Part shown: positions 36,913-49,900 of the stretch, in pieces
How positions within the stretch are numbered: position 1 is the first letter of the stretch
Layout: each line of letters begins with the position of its first letter
Origin: Spirodela intermedia
Taxonomy: Eukaryota > Streptophyta > Magnoliopsida > Alismatales > Araceae
DNA length: 64,000 nt
Reading direction: 5' to 3'
Assembly: GCA_902729315.2 (NCBI GenBank)
Contig: LR746276.1
Coordinates: 3,454,169-3,518,168, forward strand
Notes under the pieces: generated by a model
The model's database searches: none
Told to the model about the DNA's origin: nothing
The model's input: the letters and a program-made list of their open reading frames with translations, nothing else
Translations under genes and position numbers: made by a program

Positions 36913-38718
36913 GCAGGGTGTGGCTCACCTGCACCGAGATTATAGAGATGGTGGGTCAAGACGTCGACAACGTTCGGCCCCGTGATCTGGAGAAACCTGG
37001 CGTACCACTCTTGCTCGTAGAACCCGCCCGGTGCCAGTAGGAGGGGCCGCCGGAGGGGCGGCTGGTAGAGCTGGTCAACCATGGCTCTCAGCTCCACCAC
37101 GTCCTTAGCGTATTGCTCGGCGTCGACTCTCGCGGCGATGCCGCGGCCGCTCAGCTCGTTTCCTGGTTTAGGAAAAGGCTCATGAGCTGAGAGCAGATTG
37201 AATGGAGGTAGAATGGGAGCCAGCGCAGCTGGATGAAAGAAGGGATCACCGAATTCCCAGGAATCAACTGAGTATGCTTTTGAAACCGTGTACTTGATGA
37301 GCTCCCGAGCATTGGTGGAGTTCCAGGGGCCTCCCCACCTGATGCCGCTTATAAGACGCCTCCCACTCAGAGCATTAAGGCCAAACGTCACGACGGCTCT
37401 GAAACAGAGAGAAACATATAGCTGGTGACTCAGTAGCTGATACCCACAGACGCCTAATTGACCACCCGCGTAGGGGGGGGGGCTGGGGATGGGGGGAGGG
37501 AGAGAGAGAGAGGGAGAGAAGGGAAGAGAAAGGGAGAAGGAGAAAGAAGGGAGAGAGGGGGAGAGAAAGAGAGAAGGAGAAAGAGGGAGGGAGGGTGAGA
37601 GAGAGAGAGAGAGGAAGGGAGGGAGAGAGAGAGAGGGAGAGAGGGGGAGAGAAAGAGAGGAGAAAGAGGGAGAGAGGGAGGGAGAGAGAGGGAAAGAGGG
37701 GGAAAGAGGAAGGGGGACAGAGAGGTATATTGCGCAGACGACTCCCCAGATAACTTGGTCGGAAAAGACAAAACCGTTTTGGAGTCATTTGCCAAGTGGC
37801 GCGTCTTCTGGTTGCTGCGAGTCTGAGTCAAGAGCATCCTGAGTTCTATTTTGACTGATGCATCCTAATTCAATCCTAAACCTGAGGGACGGTTAAATCA
37901 ATTTTCCTTTCGATAACCATATCCGAAAATAATTACTCGTTGACCAGGCGCTTCTCGTGGATCGTCTAACATCTGATACTCACCTTCCATCAAGGTGTGG
38001 AGTTTTACGCCGATTCCCCATAATTCTTCTGATTACTGAAGTTTAGATCGAGCTGTGGAGTTTACCCGGTCTTTTGGAAGAGGAGATTGAGCTCGTCCCA
38101 CCTCGCCCTGGGGAGGCATCCCTCTGAGAACCCGAACAAACCTCCTTCGGTCTTCTTGAACGGTAGGCACACACGATCGGGCGCCTCGAACACCAGCTGG
38201 TCCTGCAGTGAGCCGCCGATTCTGATCCTCAGCGGGTTGAAGGCTGCATAGAATGAGCTGAAACTCGGTCACGGAAGCACCTGGGTTTCAGCGGAGTTCC
38301 TGATGCTGAGATACGTCGCATCTTCATCCACTTTCTTACCAGTTTGAGCAAAGAATTCTATCCCTTAATCTACGTACCTTGGATGGCCTTGACGAGATGA
38401 GGATGGTTCAGGTCCTGAGAGAGCAAAAGGAGGAGAAGAATGAGAGCTCTCTGTTCATGGATAGAGTGATCTGTTGATGGTGCGTGGGGAGGAGAAAGGT
38501 ACCAGATTAAGGGCGGAGGCCAGACCCCAGGGGCACTGGTCGAAGTCGCATTTCTCAGGAGGCCACCAGTCGAGCGTCGCGCAGATGAAGTTGTCGTAGG
38601 TTTCGGCGGCCACCGCACCCACGCGGACGAGGACGGTGGCGTGCTCCGATGTGGTGGCGGAAGTGAAGGGGACAGACAGGAAGATGAGGGACGAGAGGAG
38701 GAGCCAAGGAGAGCCCAT
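35517..38718 (-). CDS. GH79 heparanase-like protein (beta-glucuronidase, GUS family)
   Basis: Nine exons on the minus strand: 38503-38718, 38378-38414, 38066-38243, 37250-37398, 36929-37162, 36482-36671, 36285-36410, 36101-36200 and 35517-35906. They total 1620 nt and encode 539 residues, matching plant heparanase-like proteins (Arabidopsis GUS1-3). These secreted or membrane-linked enzymes trim glucuronic acid from arabinogalactan proteins. A signal peptide covers about residues 1-22. The general acid/base lies in WEFGNELSG (Glu196), created exactly at an exon junction, and the nucleophile is in ISEAGG (Glu314). RIGGSLQDQ near residue 90 is a family signature. Exon 2 is only 37 nt. Intron 3 contains a 227-bp purine/pyrimidine tract and intron 5 a long CT run. 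The gene looks intact. Confidence 0.93.
36859..36910. repeat. (GA)26 microsatellite (CT on the gene's sense strand) near a GH79 donor
   Basis: A perfect dinucleotide run of about 52 bp in the intron 36672-36928, starting about 18 bases after the donor when read on the minus strand. Confidence 0.95.
37491..37717. repeat. 227-bp polypurine/polypyrimidine tract in a GH79 intron
   Basis: The plus strand is purine throughout (irregular GA, GGA, GAAA and GGGA units) except for one T at 37595. It lies in the intron 37399-38065, so the transcript would carry a very long pyrimidine tract ending about 90 bases before the acceptor. Tracts like this can form triplex (H-DNA) structures. Confidence 0.9.
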
Positions 38719-38817
38719 GGCAGATTATTGAGACACCTCGATGTTTCTAATGGGAGGGAAGAGGATGGAGGTTTTAGAGGCGTAAGAATTGAAAGAGCGA
38801 ACAGGGGTGGGGAGAGT

Positions 38818-38825
<8 letters not shown>

Positions 38826-38858
<33 letters not shown>
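38826..38858. repeat. (GA)n microsatellite upstream of the GH79 start codon
   Basis: CT on the minus (sense) strand, about 108-140 bp upstream of the ATG at 38718, in the leader or promoter. Confidence 0.85.
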
Positions 38859-38861
<3 letters not shown>

Positions 38862-39389
38862 TGGAGGCTCGAGCAAGAATATTTCCAGGATCTGTATAGT
38901 GAAAGGAAATACAAAAGCTGGGTGCTCTTATTGTTTCTTCCTCCCTGACGTTAACCAAAGAGACCATCCACGGAGTTTTCATCATTCCCTACATCTCTTG
39001 ACGACGGGAAATGGATGCAACTGTGGGGGAATAGGGAAGAAAGAACCTAACACCTTCCGAGGTTCTGACTTCCAGCGTGGGATTATTCTTCTCCGTAGAG
39101 AACGACCGGTCTTCGCAGATAGAAATCCCAAGTCTCCACGGCGATCATCTCTCTCTCTCTCTCTCTCCCTCTTTGTTTTATACTGGGTCCATCGACGCCG
39201 CCTGAAGTGGAATATGCCGAGAACAAAGCCCGAGCGGCCAGTTTCAGACTACACCGGAGAAGGGAGAAGGAAAGGGGATGAGAAAGGGAAAAAAAAAGAA
39301 ACAGATAAGGCAAGGCACCAGTCGCTGACGAAGAGGAAGCAAGCACCCCAGCGTTCGAACGCCTCTTCCCCAGATTCATATGCATGACC

Positions 39390-40326
39390 CTCGCTCCTAG
39401 CTGCCGCCACCGCGGAGCCTAGTGGCGCCGAAGACCCTAGTGGGTCGTCGTCGGAGACAGCGACAGAAAAAAGCTTGCTTTCCGCCGCCGTCATCATCTT
39501 GATAAATAATTCCGAAAAGACGATGAGAGAGCATCAAAACTGTTCCACCCTTCTGAGAATTTAGAAAGTCTCACGTCGGATTGAAGACCCGTAAACTTCG
39601 CTCCACCGCTGGCCCTGGTCCTGTTGATAGATAGAGAGAGACAGAGAGAGAGAGAGAGTCGCATCCCGCGGGTCAAACATGTGGTCTGAGAAATTTTATA
39701 AAGATAATCTGGTTCACCTAAAAAATAAAAGGCATAAAATTAAGCAGGAGCATCTACTTAAGGTTAGCCAGTTTAAAGGAATAAAAAATAAATGCGTACG
39801 CCACACCTAAAGTGGACCGGGTTGTGTTAGTTATAATAATAGTAGAGTAAGTCTCGTCAAGAAGTCATTTTTTATTTCTATTATATTATATTTTTAATAT
39901 TTTCCTCGTTATATATTATAGATTTTATGCCTAATTCATACCTACCTATTGCACTACAAATTCAAACGGATATCCAACATTTTTTGCTACGCCAAACATC
40001 TGAATTATATTTTAATTGTCAACATGCCTTTTTATCTTTAAGCCTCTTCAGTCGACTGCTTCATCTTATTATCATTAATCATTAAATATATTATTCGTGA
40101 GTCCTGAAGAATTTTGGATGATCTAAACTATGAGTTGACCAAGACATCCTTCCCTCCTCCCCTCCCCCCCCCCCAACACCACCTTAGCTCCGACCGTAAT
40201 CCAATCCAGATCAACTGTGAGATGAACGTCCACATTCTAGAGGAGATGGTGCTTTCGATGCCCCCTCCCCTCTCTTCTCCCTCTATATATCTAGGTATGT
40301 AAGCCGCTCAATTGGCTTGTCGAGTA

Positions 40327-40370
<44 letters not shown>

Positions 40371-40618
40371 CAGTAAAGTAAATAAATAAGTAAATAAATA
40401 AATAGGTCCCATGAAGGAATCACCGGAGGACATGGACATCAAAACTGCAGAGGGAAAAAGGACGGGATGAGAGAAACAAAGGCTCATGCATGCACTGAAC
40501 AAACTTACAACAGTGTTCGTAGATGGTTTTTGAAGAAATAATACACCACCAGCCATGCGTCATCTCCTCAGCCACCTCCGTCTCCCACGAGCTCCATGTC
40601 GACGCAAGATTGGCTCCT
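39390..40618. other. Intergenic region between the GH79 and acid phosphatase genes
   Basis: About 1.2 kb. It holds a GA run at 39632-39658, AT-rich DNA, a C run near 40168 and a CT microsatellite at 40329-40369. No coding sequence is supported. The 3' flank of the phosphatase gene occupies the right end. Confidence 0.6.
40329..40369. repeat. (CT)20 microsatellite downstream of the acid phosphatase gene
   Basis: A perfect run of about 40 bp, roughly 250 bp past the stop codon of the minus-strand phosphatase. Confidence 0.95.
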
Positions 40619-40862
40619 TCAGCTTGCAGCTATCAGCCTGGCAGCAGCATTCTGAAAAGATCGGCGATGGGTTTTCTTCAGCCTCCTCCTCTGTGAATAG
40701 CTTGCCCTGCACAATTTGAATCAAGTTACTTGCAACGGTTTGAATCGATGATATTGAAGGTGACATCCTTCTTCACTCAAAGTAACATGAAACTTGATGC
40801 CACTTCAGACGAGAACTCTCTGGATTTAAAGATAAAATATTTGGAGCAATTATTATGTAATA

Positions 40863-40900
<38 letters not shown>

Positions 40901-43900
40901 AACACACACATAACTGAGATAAAGAATTATATGGGGACAAAGAGGGTGGTGGCAACACAGAAGATTATATTATTGATGCAAGGTAGCATGGAGCTTGATG
41001 CCACTTAAGGCGAGAATTCAAAGATAGAGCAAAATTGTGAAATATTTGAAAGGCATTTTTAAAAAAATAATCCTTCAAACATTATGGGCGGCAGGGATTG
41101 TTGAAAGATAATCTCTACTCTCTCTCTCCACCAAAGATTCATGGTCAATTATCGCAAGAGGACTACAAAACGTAAGAGGAACATCTTAAACAGGGATAAT
41201 TGTTGGAGGGTGGTTGGCAAGAGATAGTGAACCAAGGTCTATATGAAAACAGCGGATATATTTTAATAAATCTTGGATGCACAATGGCTCATGGATGCTG
41301 ATGATGGTGGTGGTGACCATGAGGTCTATGATGATAATTTATTTTAAAGCTGCAAATAAAAGAAAACTAGATAAATAAAGAGCTCCAGAACAAGAAAAGA
41401 GGGAAAAAAAATAAAATTCCTCACCAATACTGGTTCAGAAACACAACAGAGTCTGTTGGCACAAGGACTCCATCATCGTTTCGGTTCCACTGATAAAATG
41501 CATGGGTCCTGTTCTTCAGTTCCAGGGTTGAATGGCCATAGCTGGCCTCCCTGAATGCAGAATACTCTGGCTGCGTGCTGAGAAACCTGTAGCATCGAGA
41601 TATACAGTTGGTTAATGAAGAGCATCAGCTCAAATCATGTGGGTCAAATCGAGAAGACCACCGTGATCCGCTTCTGAATCGCGTCTATTTACCTTCCAGC
41701 AAGACCTTCCTGGTTCCCGCCATCCCCAACGGTGATGTACACCGGGGCTGATTTGTCGGGCACCGGAAAACGATCTCCATTCGTGACATTATAATTAACA
41801 TTAGAGATGCGATACTGCAAGAAAAATGCAAAGTATAAGAAGTAAATCCCATGAAACGAAAACAAACAGCACCGATGAAAATTCACTAGGGAAAAATGTA
41901 TTCTGCAAAATAAATAATTGCATGAGAAGTTCCAAAGAGGAAATTTATGTCACGGTTTTGATTGTGTTCGTGATTGCTCAGATTCGTGTCCAAGAAAAGC
42001 TAGTGTACTATGAAATATGTGGAGAAATGAAAGAATTCTCTAGGTTGTTGGGCACTGGAAAACTATCCCCATTCGTGATATTATAGTTAACATTAGAGAC
42101 GAGATACTGCAAGCAAAGCCCCAAATCAACGGGTAAACTCCAAAAAGAAAGCAAGAAAATGGTGCCGTTGAAAATATGATAACTGCGATGAAATAGAATT
42201 AATTATATAAAAAGCTCATCGCGGGAAATCTAGGGCACGGTTTAGGATTTTATTCCTGTGTGCTCACATTCATGTGCAAAAAAATATTGTCATATGCTCT
42301 GAAATATAAAAAGAAATGAAAGAATCCAGTACGAATTCCAGTTGTGTCAAGCACCACGTTGTGAAGAAGAAATTCCAGTCCAAGTCTGAAATTGGACACA
42401 ACATCTGAGTCTGAAATTCTCACCAATGAGGATACGTGACGACAGGCAGCCCAAATAAAGTCTGGGTTCATGATGAAGTACCCTACTCCAGGAAGATAAT
42501 CTACAAGATATTCTACTCGTTTTGGTGGATTTAATTCCACTCTAGAGCCAGATTCTGCACTTCTTGGCAAAGGAGTCGATCTGTAGAGTAAGAGAGCATG
42601 ATGGCATGATGACAAACATTTCTAGTAACTGTTCTTGGCCTGCCCACAAAGTATGGAATATAAATGAATGGATAGTAATCCTCTTTTTCTATTTATGGGC
42701 TGCTGTAGCTAATCTTTAAATGGACTACACAGGCTAAATACAAACTTCTGGCAACATCCAGTAGAACGAGAGGCTTCTGTTGGATAATGACTAAGACCAA
42801 GGTCATTCAGTCGAGATTGATGGGCAAGGATGCCATTAATTTATTGCAATATTATAAATACTAATAAATGGTATAATGTGCGGAATGTTCTGGATCCTAG
42901 GATTCAAGAGACAGGACTGGAAAATCCTTTAAATGCAGAAATCCTGTGAAGTCTTCACATTGTAACCACATTTCAGGGGCCAAACTGACCTAGACTTGCT
43001 CATGAAGCTTGCTAGTTCTCTATTCATATTGCTTTTTCCTTCATGATAGGGAAATCAAATATTCCACTCGAAAGTAAGTTTAATACCATGTAGATCAAAA
43101 TGCGAAGGGGCCACATATCAACAAAAGGATTGAGGTAATGGATATGAAGAATACCGATCTTTCATAGGCGTGCACATGCCCAGCAAAGACAAGGTCGACT
43201 CTGTGCCGCACAAACCACTTTTCAAAGACAGCTCGCATGCTTTCACCTTCCATGTAGTGAGCTTCATTGCTGTTGTACATCGGAGAATGCATGATGACAA
43301 TCAGCCAAGGTGTCTCTTCTCTATCCACTCGCTTGAGTTCGCTACGTAGCCATAACCACTGGGGGGTGTACTTCACTGTTGAAGATGATGAATGTCTCAA
43401 ATAAGAAAGGTCAGTAGTCGAAGACTTAACAATAGATCAAACGGATTTTTAATGTAGGCCTCACATGGGAAGGGCTCAGGATGTATGTCTGAATAGACCC
43501 TTCAAACTTGTTCTAGCAAATAAGTAATTATGGGGTCAAACAGTGGACTCCCAAGTGGACCATCTAAGAATCTTAAAGGCTAGGCCACAATTGGAATTTT
43601 ATGCTCTTCTTCACGCAAATAAAGAAAATCACGTAGGTGTAACTTTTTAAATGGCATGACGCCATGTTTTTCATTTTTGCATTAAAAGTTGTGTAAAAGG
43701 TTGAAGAAACTTTGTAGCAATCGGGGTGGGGTGATCCTCTTTAAAAAAAAGGCAACTAAAAAAAATGGTACCATTTCTCAAACTAAAATATCTGATACAC
43801 TTAGAATTAAAGCCAAATATATAATGCATGTACCACATGCATATGAAAATTACTCATATGAGGGGGGATCAAATGACCAGAATCCATGTAGACCACATAC

Positions 43901-46900
43901 TGAAGCACCAAAGAGCAAGGCTTCATCGTATTAAATGCAGCCAAATATTCACCATTTACAACGGAAAGAAGTATTACCAAAGGGCGAATAGCTGGAGAGG
44001 ACAATGATGTGAGCACTTGCACGTCTGATTGCGTACCACATAGGAGAGCTGCTCTTTGAAGCCATGTAAGGTGTCGCATATCTATGCAAATAAGCTTTGA
44101 AAGGAGTTGGCTCTCCCTAGTATTTCGAAAAGCCAGAAAGGCATTATAATATAAATATGTTGCCAGATAACTGTAGGGTATAGCAAGCGAATGAAATAAC
44201 TAGAGCAATATGCATTAGAATAAATTAGTTCGATAATCACCGAGAATCACCTCGAATATTCGAAAGAAAAAACTATACAAGCTATCCAAGAGATTATCTT
44301 TATCACCACAAGAAGTAACAAAAATGATGTCACAGAGAATGGGATATGGAAGGAGAGGTTTTATCAAGGGACTCAAAAAAGAATGCCACAAATGTGTACA
44401 CATGCTCTGGCCAGAGAATTGATATCTTGAAACCTGGTATTCCTTATTGTATTTACATCTTGATGAACCACTAGGCATGTCTGTCCACATCGAACATACC
44501 GTTACAAGATAGTTAACTTTAAACATTTGAAGCAGTCCAGTTGAATAAGTCAGCCTCGCATAAAAAGGATAGAAGATCATCTGAGGATGAGAAGGAAGAT
44601 GCAAAGAACGTGAAATGTTTCGTGCAACAAGAAAGAAGTGGAAGATGCTGTGTTCAACCCATCCCTGCCACCTATCAGGCCACTTCTGTAGATAGAGGGG
44701 ATACAGTGAAGAACGGCATCCCGAGGTTCTTGTCTTTAGAAGATAATGGCAAGAATGTCATCCAAGCATGCAAAATCAGTTGAGATCCCTGGTTCTGGGT
44801 TTCGAATTGGATTGAGCCTCTAGATCAATCCAATTGAACAATCTATGGGAAAAGTAAATTTTAGTGCATTTCCAGGACCACTTTGGGTTACATTTTAGAT
44901 AAAAGTATCTGCTGCAGTAACATGTCCAGAAACACACAATGCACAGCCAAATACGATTCTCATGTGTATAATGACTAATTTATATACTGAGTGCAGGCCC
45001 TCAACTGAGTCACAAAAGAAACAATCAACCAGAGACAGTCATGAATTAGCCAGACCGGTGTAACAAGGAAGAGAAGATATATAGCTGTAAGGTAGCCATC
45101 ATGCTAAAAAAATGTCTTTTTCCTTGGGAGGATGAGAGGATTTTGATCACACTAGTGCAGAAAAGTGAAAATATTCATTATATAAATCTTAATTAGAGAG
45201 AAAAATGTTACAAACCAAACTTCTACTTGCACCCTTTCATAAAAGTTCAAGTCAGAAAATAAAGGAATGCAGATAATCTATCTCCATAGTCACATAGCCA
45301 GTTCAGATCTAGTCTTGAAAAGAGGCAGACCAAATCTGATCCAGCAGCCACAGTTGGCCAATGGAGACCAGCTCCGGCCAGACATAAGATTCTCAACAAG
45401 TTCCAGAGAGGGTCAGTAACCTTCCAAATCATACTGCGACCAGGATACACGGAATTGGATCGTATCCCCAAACTGGCCAGCCAGTGCTGATGTAATCCGG
45501 ATCAGAATCAGGCATGTCAGATTAGCCAGTCTGGGGAATAATCATCAAGTGAAAAAGACAAACAACACAACATGTACAAGTTATAAGTAATGCGCAAATG
45601 GTTTTAGCAAAAGAGGCTATAAGAGTGGTTAATTTTTAAATAAGGGCTTTTCAATGTAATTCAATACTTAGTCAATGCCCTTCCCTGACCTCAGTGCCCT
45701 TTCTTGCCTAAATGGGGCAGCTCGTTCAGAGTGGACCTCTGGGAGAGGAGCTGAGAACAGTGAGCCACTAATGGTCCTCATGGGCCAAATCTATTTTCTT
45801 TTCCATGCTCCTTCTACCTTTCCTTTTTCCACCGTTCACTCTCTGCTCTTCTTCCTATACCCTCTACAGGCTAGCTGTAGATGCAGCTAGTCCAGGTTCT
45901 TTGATAGCAGCAGTTATACTGGGAACAGGTGAATCCGAGTGAGGTCGGGTCAGACTTGTAGCAGTAGTCCATTGTTGACGACATAGCTACAACATTACGA
46001 AAAGTATGATCTTATCTCACTCAGACTCAACGTTTCCCAGAAATATTGTTATTGCAGCAAATACTGCAGAAAGCTAAGTGAGATCAGTTGGACCAACCAA
46101 TTTCTCGCTGATCCTTAATCTAGCCTTAAATTAGTCAAGTGAGGTGAATTTTCAATATTCCTGTAAGATATAGAAATCAGGAGATAATGGATCCGCGTCC
46201 AAAGTCTGGAAAAAAGGATTGACTGATTTGAGAACATTAAGTGTGACAGAAATCAATTTTGAAATTAGAAGCTTCCATGGAGAATGACATAGCTCTACAG
46301 AACATACTATATTTCAACAGTCTAGTCCATGACCACAGGTTGGGGCAAAGAGGAATATAGAAGAATATATCCATTCACAAAATGGAGTATTGCATATATT
46401 CAACAGTTTTAAAGTTATTACCAGCATCAAATTGGTCAAAAGAGTTAAAAACCAAGAACCCATTCACAGAGGGTTGAGGTCTTCCTAAATGGGTACACCG
46501 AATGACAAGATGACTAGTTGGGTCAGATTTTCTGCATAATATTTGAAATATACTGTAGCCCTACGCTTGGGTTAGCAATCTAATGTGTTCCAAAAAAGAC
46601 ATAACAATCAAAACTCCAGTTGTCAGCAGCATTGTAAAAACATCAACTGTTCAGAAAAAACCATCTGAATTAAATATGTGAAGTAAGACACATTTTCAAC
46701 ACGCTTATAGAGAGAGAATTACCAGATCAGGGCGGTATTCTATTTCGTGGTTACCGGCACTCCATATCCAGGCTTGGAACGCAACACTACGCTCAACAAA
46801 GCGACCCCAGGAATCCCAGCGAGTGCCATCATTATTCTGGTATCTATCAGCATATGAGAGGTCTCCAACATATAGGACAGCCTGTCCTCCACTCTTCATG

Positions 46901-49900
46901 TGATGATCCAGAGTGGAAAGGGAATTAAACGTCTGGCCCAAATCACCTGTAGGTTTGGATTAGCTTAGAATGAGATTTCTAAGCTTTTGAGCATCAAAGC
47001 AGCAATGAAATATTCTACCGGCATGACGTATTTCTACAAAGAAACCTTTCTGTGGTTTCTGCTACTCTATTGACGATTCAAAATTATTAAAGAACACGAG
47101 ATTTTCCAGTATAAACTGAAAAAACTGAGAAATGATGTGTGAAGAAAAATAAAGAATTATATGGGTATTGGATACATCAACGATCAGAAGAAGAATAATG
47201 CTGATCTAAATATTTAATAAACACCATATGGAGTTTGAGTGCACCGACATAGGAACATGCTCCGAAACTATGAATCTGCATTCAAGAGAAAGGAAAATGG
47301 CGTTGTGGCCCATTTTAGGGCCAAGACATCCAGATTCCTAGCACCAAGATTTTATGAATTGTCATCATGCTTAACTGCCATTATATAGATGCTTAAGTCA
47401 AGGATGGCTGATTTGACCAATTTCCATGCAGATAGTGGCACATGAAGTCCGAAACCTAAGCCACAGATGAGGGATAATAATTACCTATTATACCAAATTT
47501 GTATGAAGAATCAGGATCGACTTTTGGAGGAGTTTGAAACCAAAATTCTCGAGTTATATCACCCAACCCTATCTTGTAGTAGTACTTTGCGTTATACTGT
47601 AAAAACACAAGAAAAAGAAGGTAGAGTCAACCTCAAGCAAAAAGAAAAGTGGATCCCTTTCTCTGAAGTTCTTCAAACTCAGGCTCACCACCTTTTAACA
47701 GTTTTGGCTGTCAACCAAGGTCCTTTGGAGCTCTATCTCACAGTCTCTTAATCTCATGTAGGCAATTATTTGATGAAGTACAAACGAAAAAACCTTTTCC
47801 CCCTCCATTACACTAATATAAAGTAGACATTTCGCTATCCATTTATTAACATCTCATCCACTAATGTAGCGCACACAATATGGGGCAGAATGTTTACTGA
47901 GGGTTGATGTGTGTAATAAAGCAGAATCTATTTCTTCTTATATAGGATAAACAAGGGGTAAGGATAAACAAGGGATTCTCCTCTCGAAGTAAAGTAAGAT
48001 TTGTGGAATATGAATATACATGTGCAATCTTTATGCCTATTTAGTTCTGTATTCTAAAATAATATTTACCACCCATTACCATAGAAAAGACATCTAATCA
48101 AGAATCCAATTATATTTCGGATAATGGATTTAGTCTGTCAAAAAACTTAAATAAATCTAATGAATTCATCCAATGGTTTGTTGTTAGTAATCCTCAATAA
48201 TTAAATGAACTCATGACTTCAAGCTCTTAATTAAACAGTATTGGACTATATGCCATCAGCCCATCCTGCACTACTCTTTCTTTCTTGTAACTGTCTCTTT
48301 CTCATTTCTTTCTCACATTGTAATTGCCCGTATATTTAAGGCCTTCCTTGACTCAAATATTTCTATTCGAGGTTCTACTTCTCTAATCCCTCATTCAACA
48401 AACAGAAATCTCCATCTTTCTCCAGGGTTTCCTTATATCAAAATAACACGTCTGGGTAACATTTTACACACCTTTCCAGTCAGCTGATTAAGGTATCCAA
48501 AATAAGGTTTCAAAGTTAGTCTTCCTGTCAAGCTTGGGACCAAATAAAAAATATACACCAACTAAATACGTTTTAGTTCAATGGAGACAAAAAATTACAA
48601 ATTTTCTGGCTATCACCGCATGTTGGGTGACAAGAAAAATCTGAAATTTCATCTCGATCCATTTTCTGTTAGCTGAAAACTAGATTCAAAAAGTTGGTCG
48701 TTGCAGATCAAGTTATCATACAGAAACACTTGAAAAGTTTTTTTATGAAAGTTAATAGGCTAACAATTTGAAGCTAATAAGATAAGGTTACCAAAAAGAC
48801 AGAAACAAAAGGGCCAGCAATGATCATGAGACCTTATTTAAATTTAAAATGAAGGAAACATTATCAAGCTCGATCTTTCTCCAATTAATTGTCTCAGAAC
48901 TTGAGGAAGCATGCAAGTGATTTGGACAGTAAAAGTTAAACAAGAGAAGATCTCAAGAGTCTACTCTTGACGCAGTCAAGGTTATAAACAAGAACATTAT
49001 TGATAAGGTAACAGCAGCCATCTTGCGAACAAAACTCTTGTGGTTCTACGACAGGTTTAAAAGAAACCCCATAGAACACAGCTGTTGCCACTCAACGATT
49101 CGGTTACCGTCACTCGTGTAAATTTACTAGAAAACATCTGATGTGCTAAAGTTACATATTTAGTCAAAAATAATTGAATTGTCTTGATAGCTTAAAAATA
49201 AATATTAACATACAAATTTATCTTTATGTCTGAATAAGTGAATAATCCCACACAGATGTGGTGTCATAGGGCTACAGAGGATTTGAAGAAATACATTATA
49301 ATGCGCCTCTATCATTCTTCCTTAGCTGTCATATTCTGTCTCCCTGGCTTACAAGAAAAATGGTATATCATAATCTTTCCTTATTCTAGATTTTCTCTAT
49401 ATCCAGAATATCCCAATTGATTTGTAACCACTGCAACCATTCCATCCCCCCAGGTCCAACAGATATTCTCCTTTCCAACCATTCATATACACACGCCAAA
49501 CCATTCTGACAAATGCATAACTAAATTTGTTGCCAATGAAAGAAGAAAACCGCTATTCATCTTTTGAGGTGGTTACTTGTCTCAATATGATTTTCTATAG
49601 GCTTCAAGTAATAATAAGAGTTGGATGAACGTACTAATCAATAAGAATAAGATAACGAGAAATCTACCCTCGATAAAAAAAATTCGAATCTCTTGAGAAA
49701 TTTGCATATTGCAATTATAGCTGACAAACCTCCAAACCATCAACAAGGCAATGATGAATATAGCCAGATTTATAGTTGAAATATGTATAGTTCAGAACTT
49801 TCGCTTCTGCTGTATGGCCATATTGATGTTCTACAGAACTGTATAGCACTTTATTAGAGCCTGGTTCTTCAAATGTTATCCATGAGATTATAACAGCCTT

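Noticed and set aside
37454-37842. Low-complexity Ser/Leu/Pro and Arg/Glu/Gly frames on both strands
   Set aside because: Translations of the purine/pyrimidine tract inside a GH79 intron.
40560-40766. 68-codon frame with a Cys-rich end as the phosphatase C-terminus
   Set aside because: Wrong phase: the phase set by exon 8 gives the family-like [12 protein letters not shown] tail and a stop at 40619.
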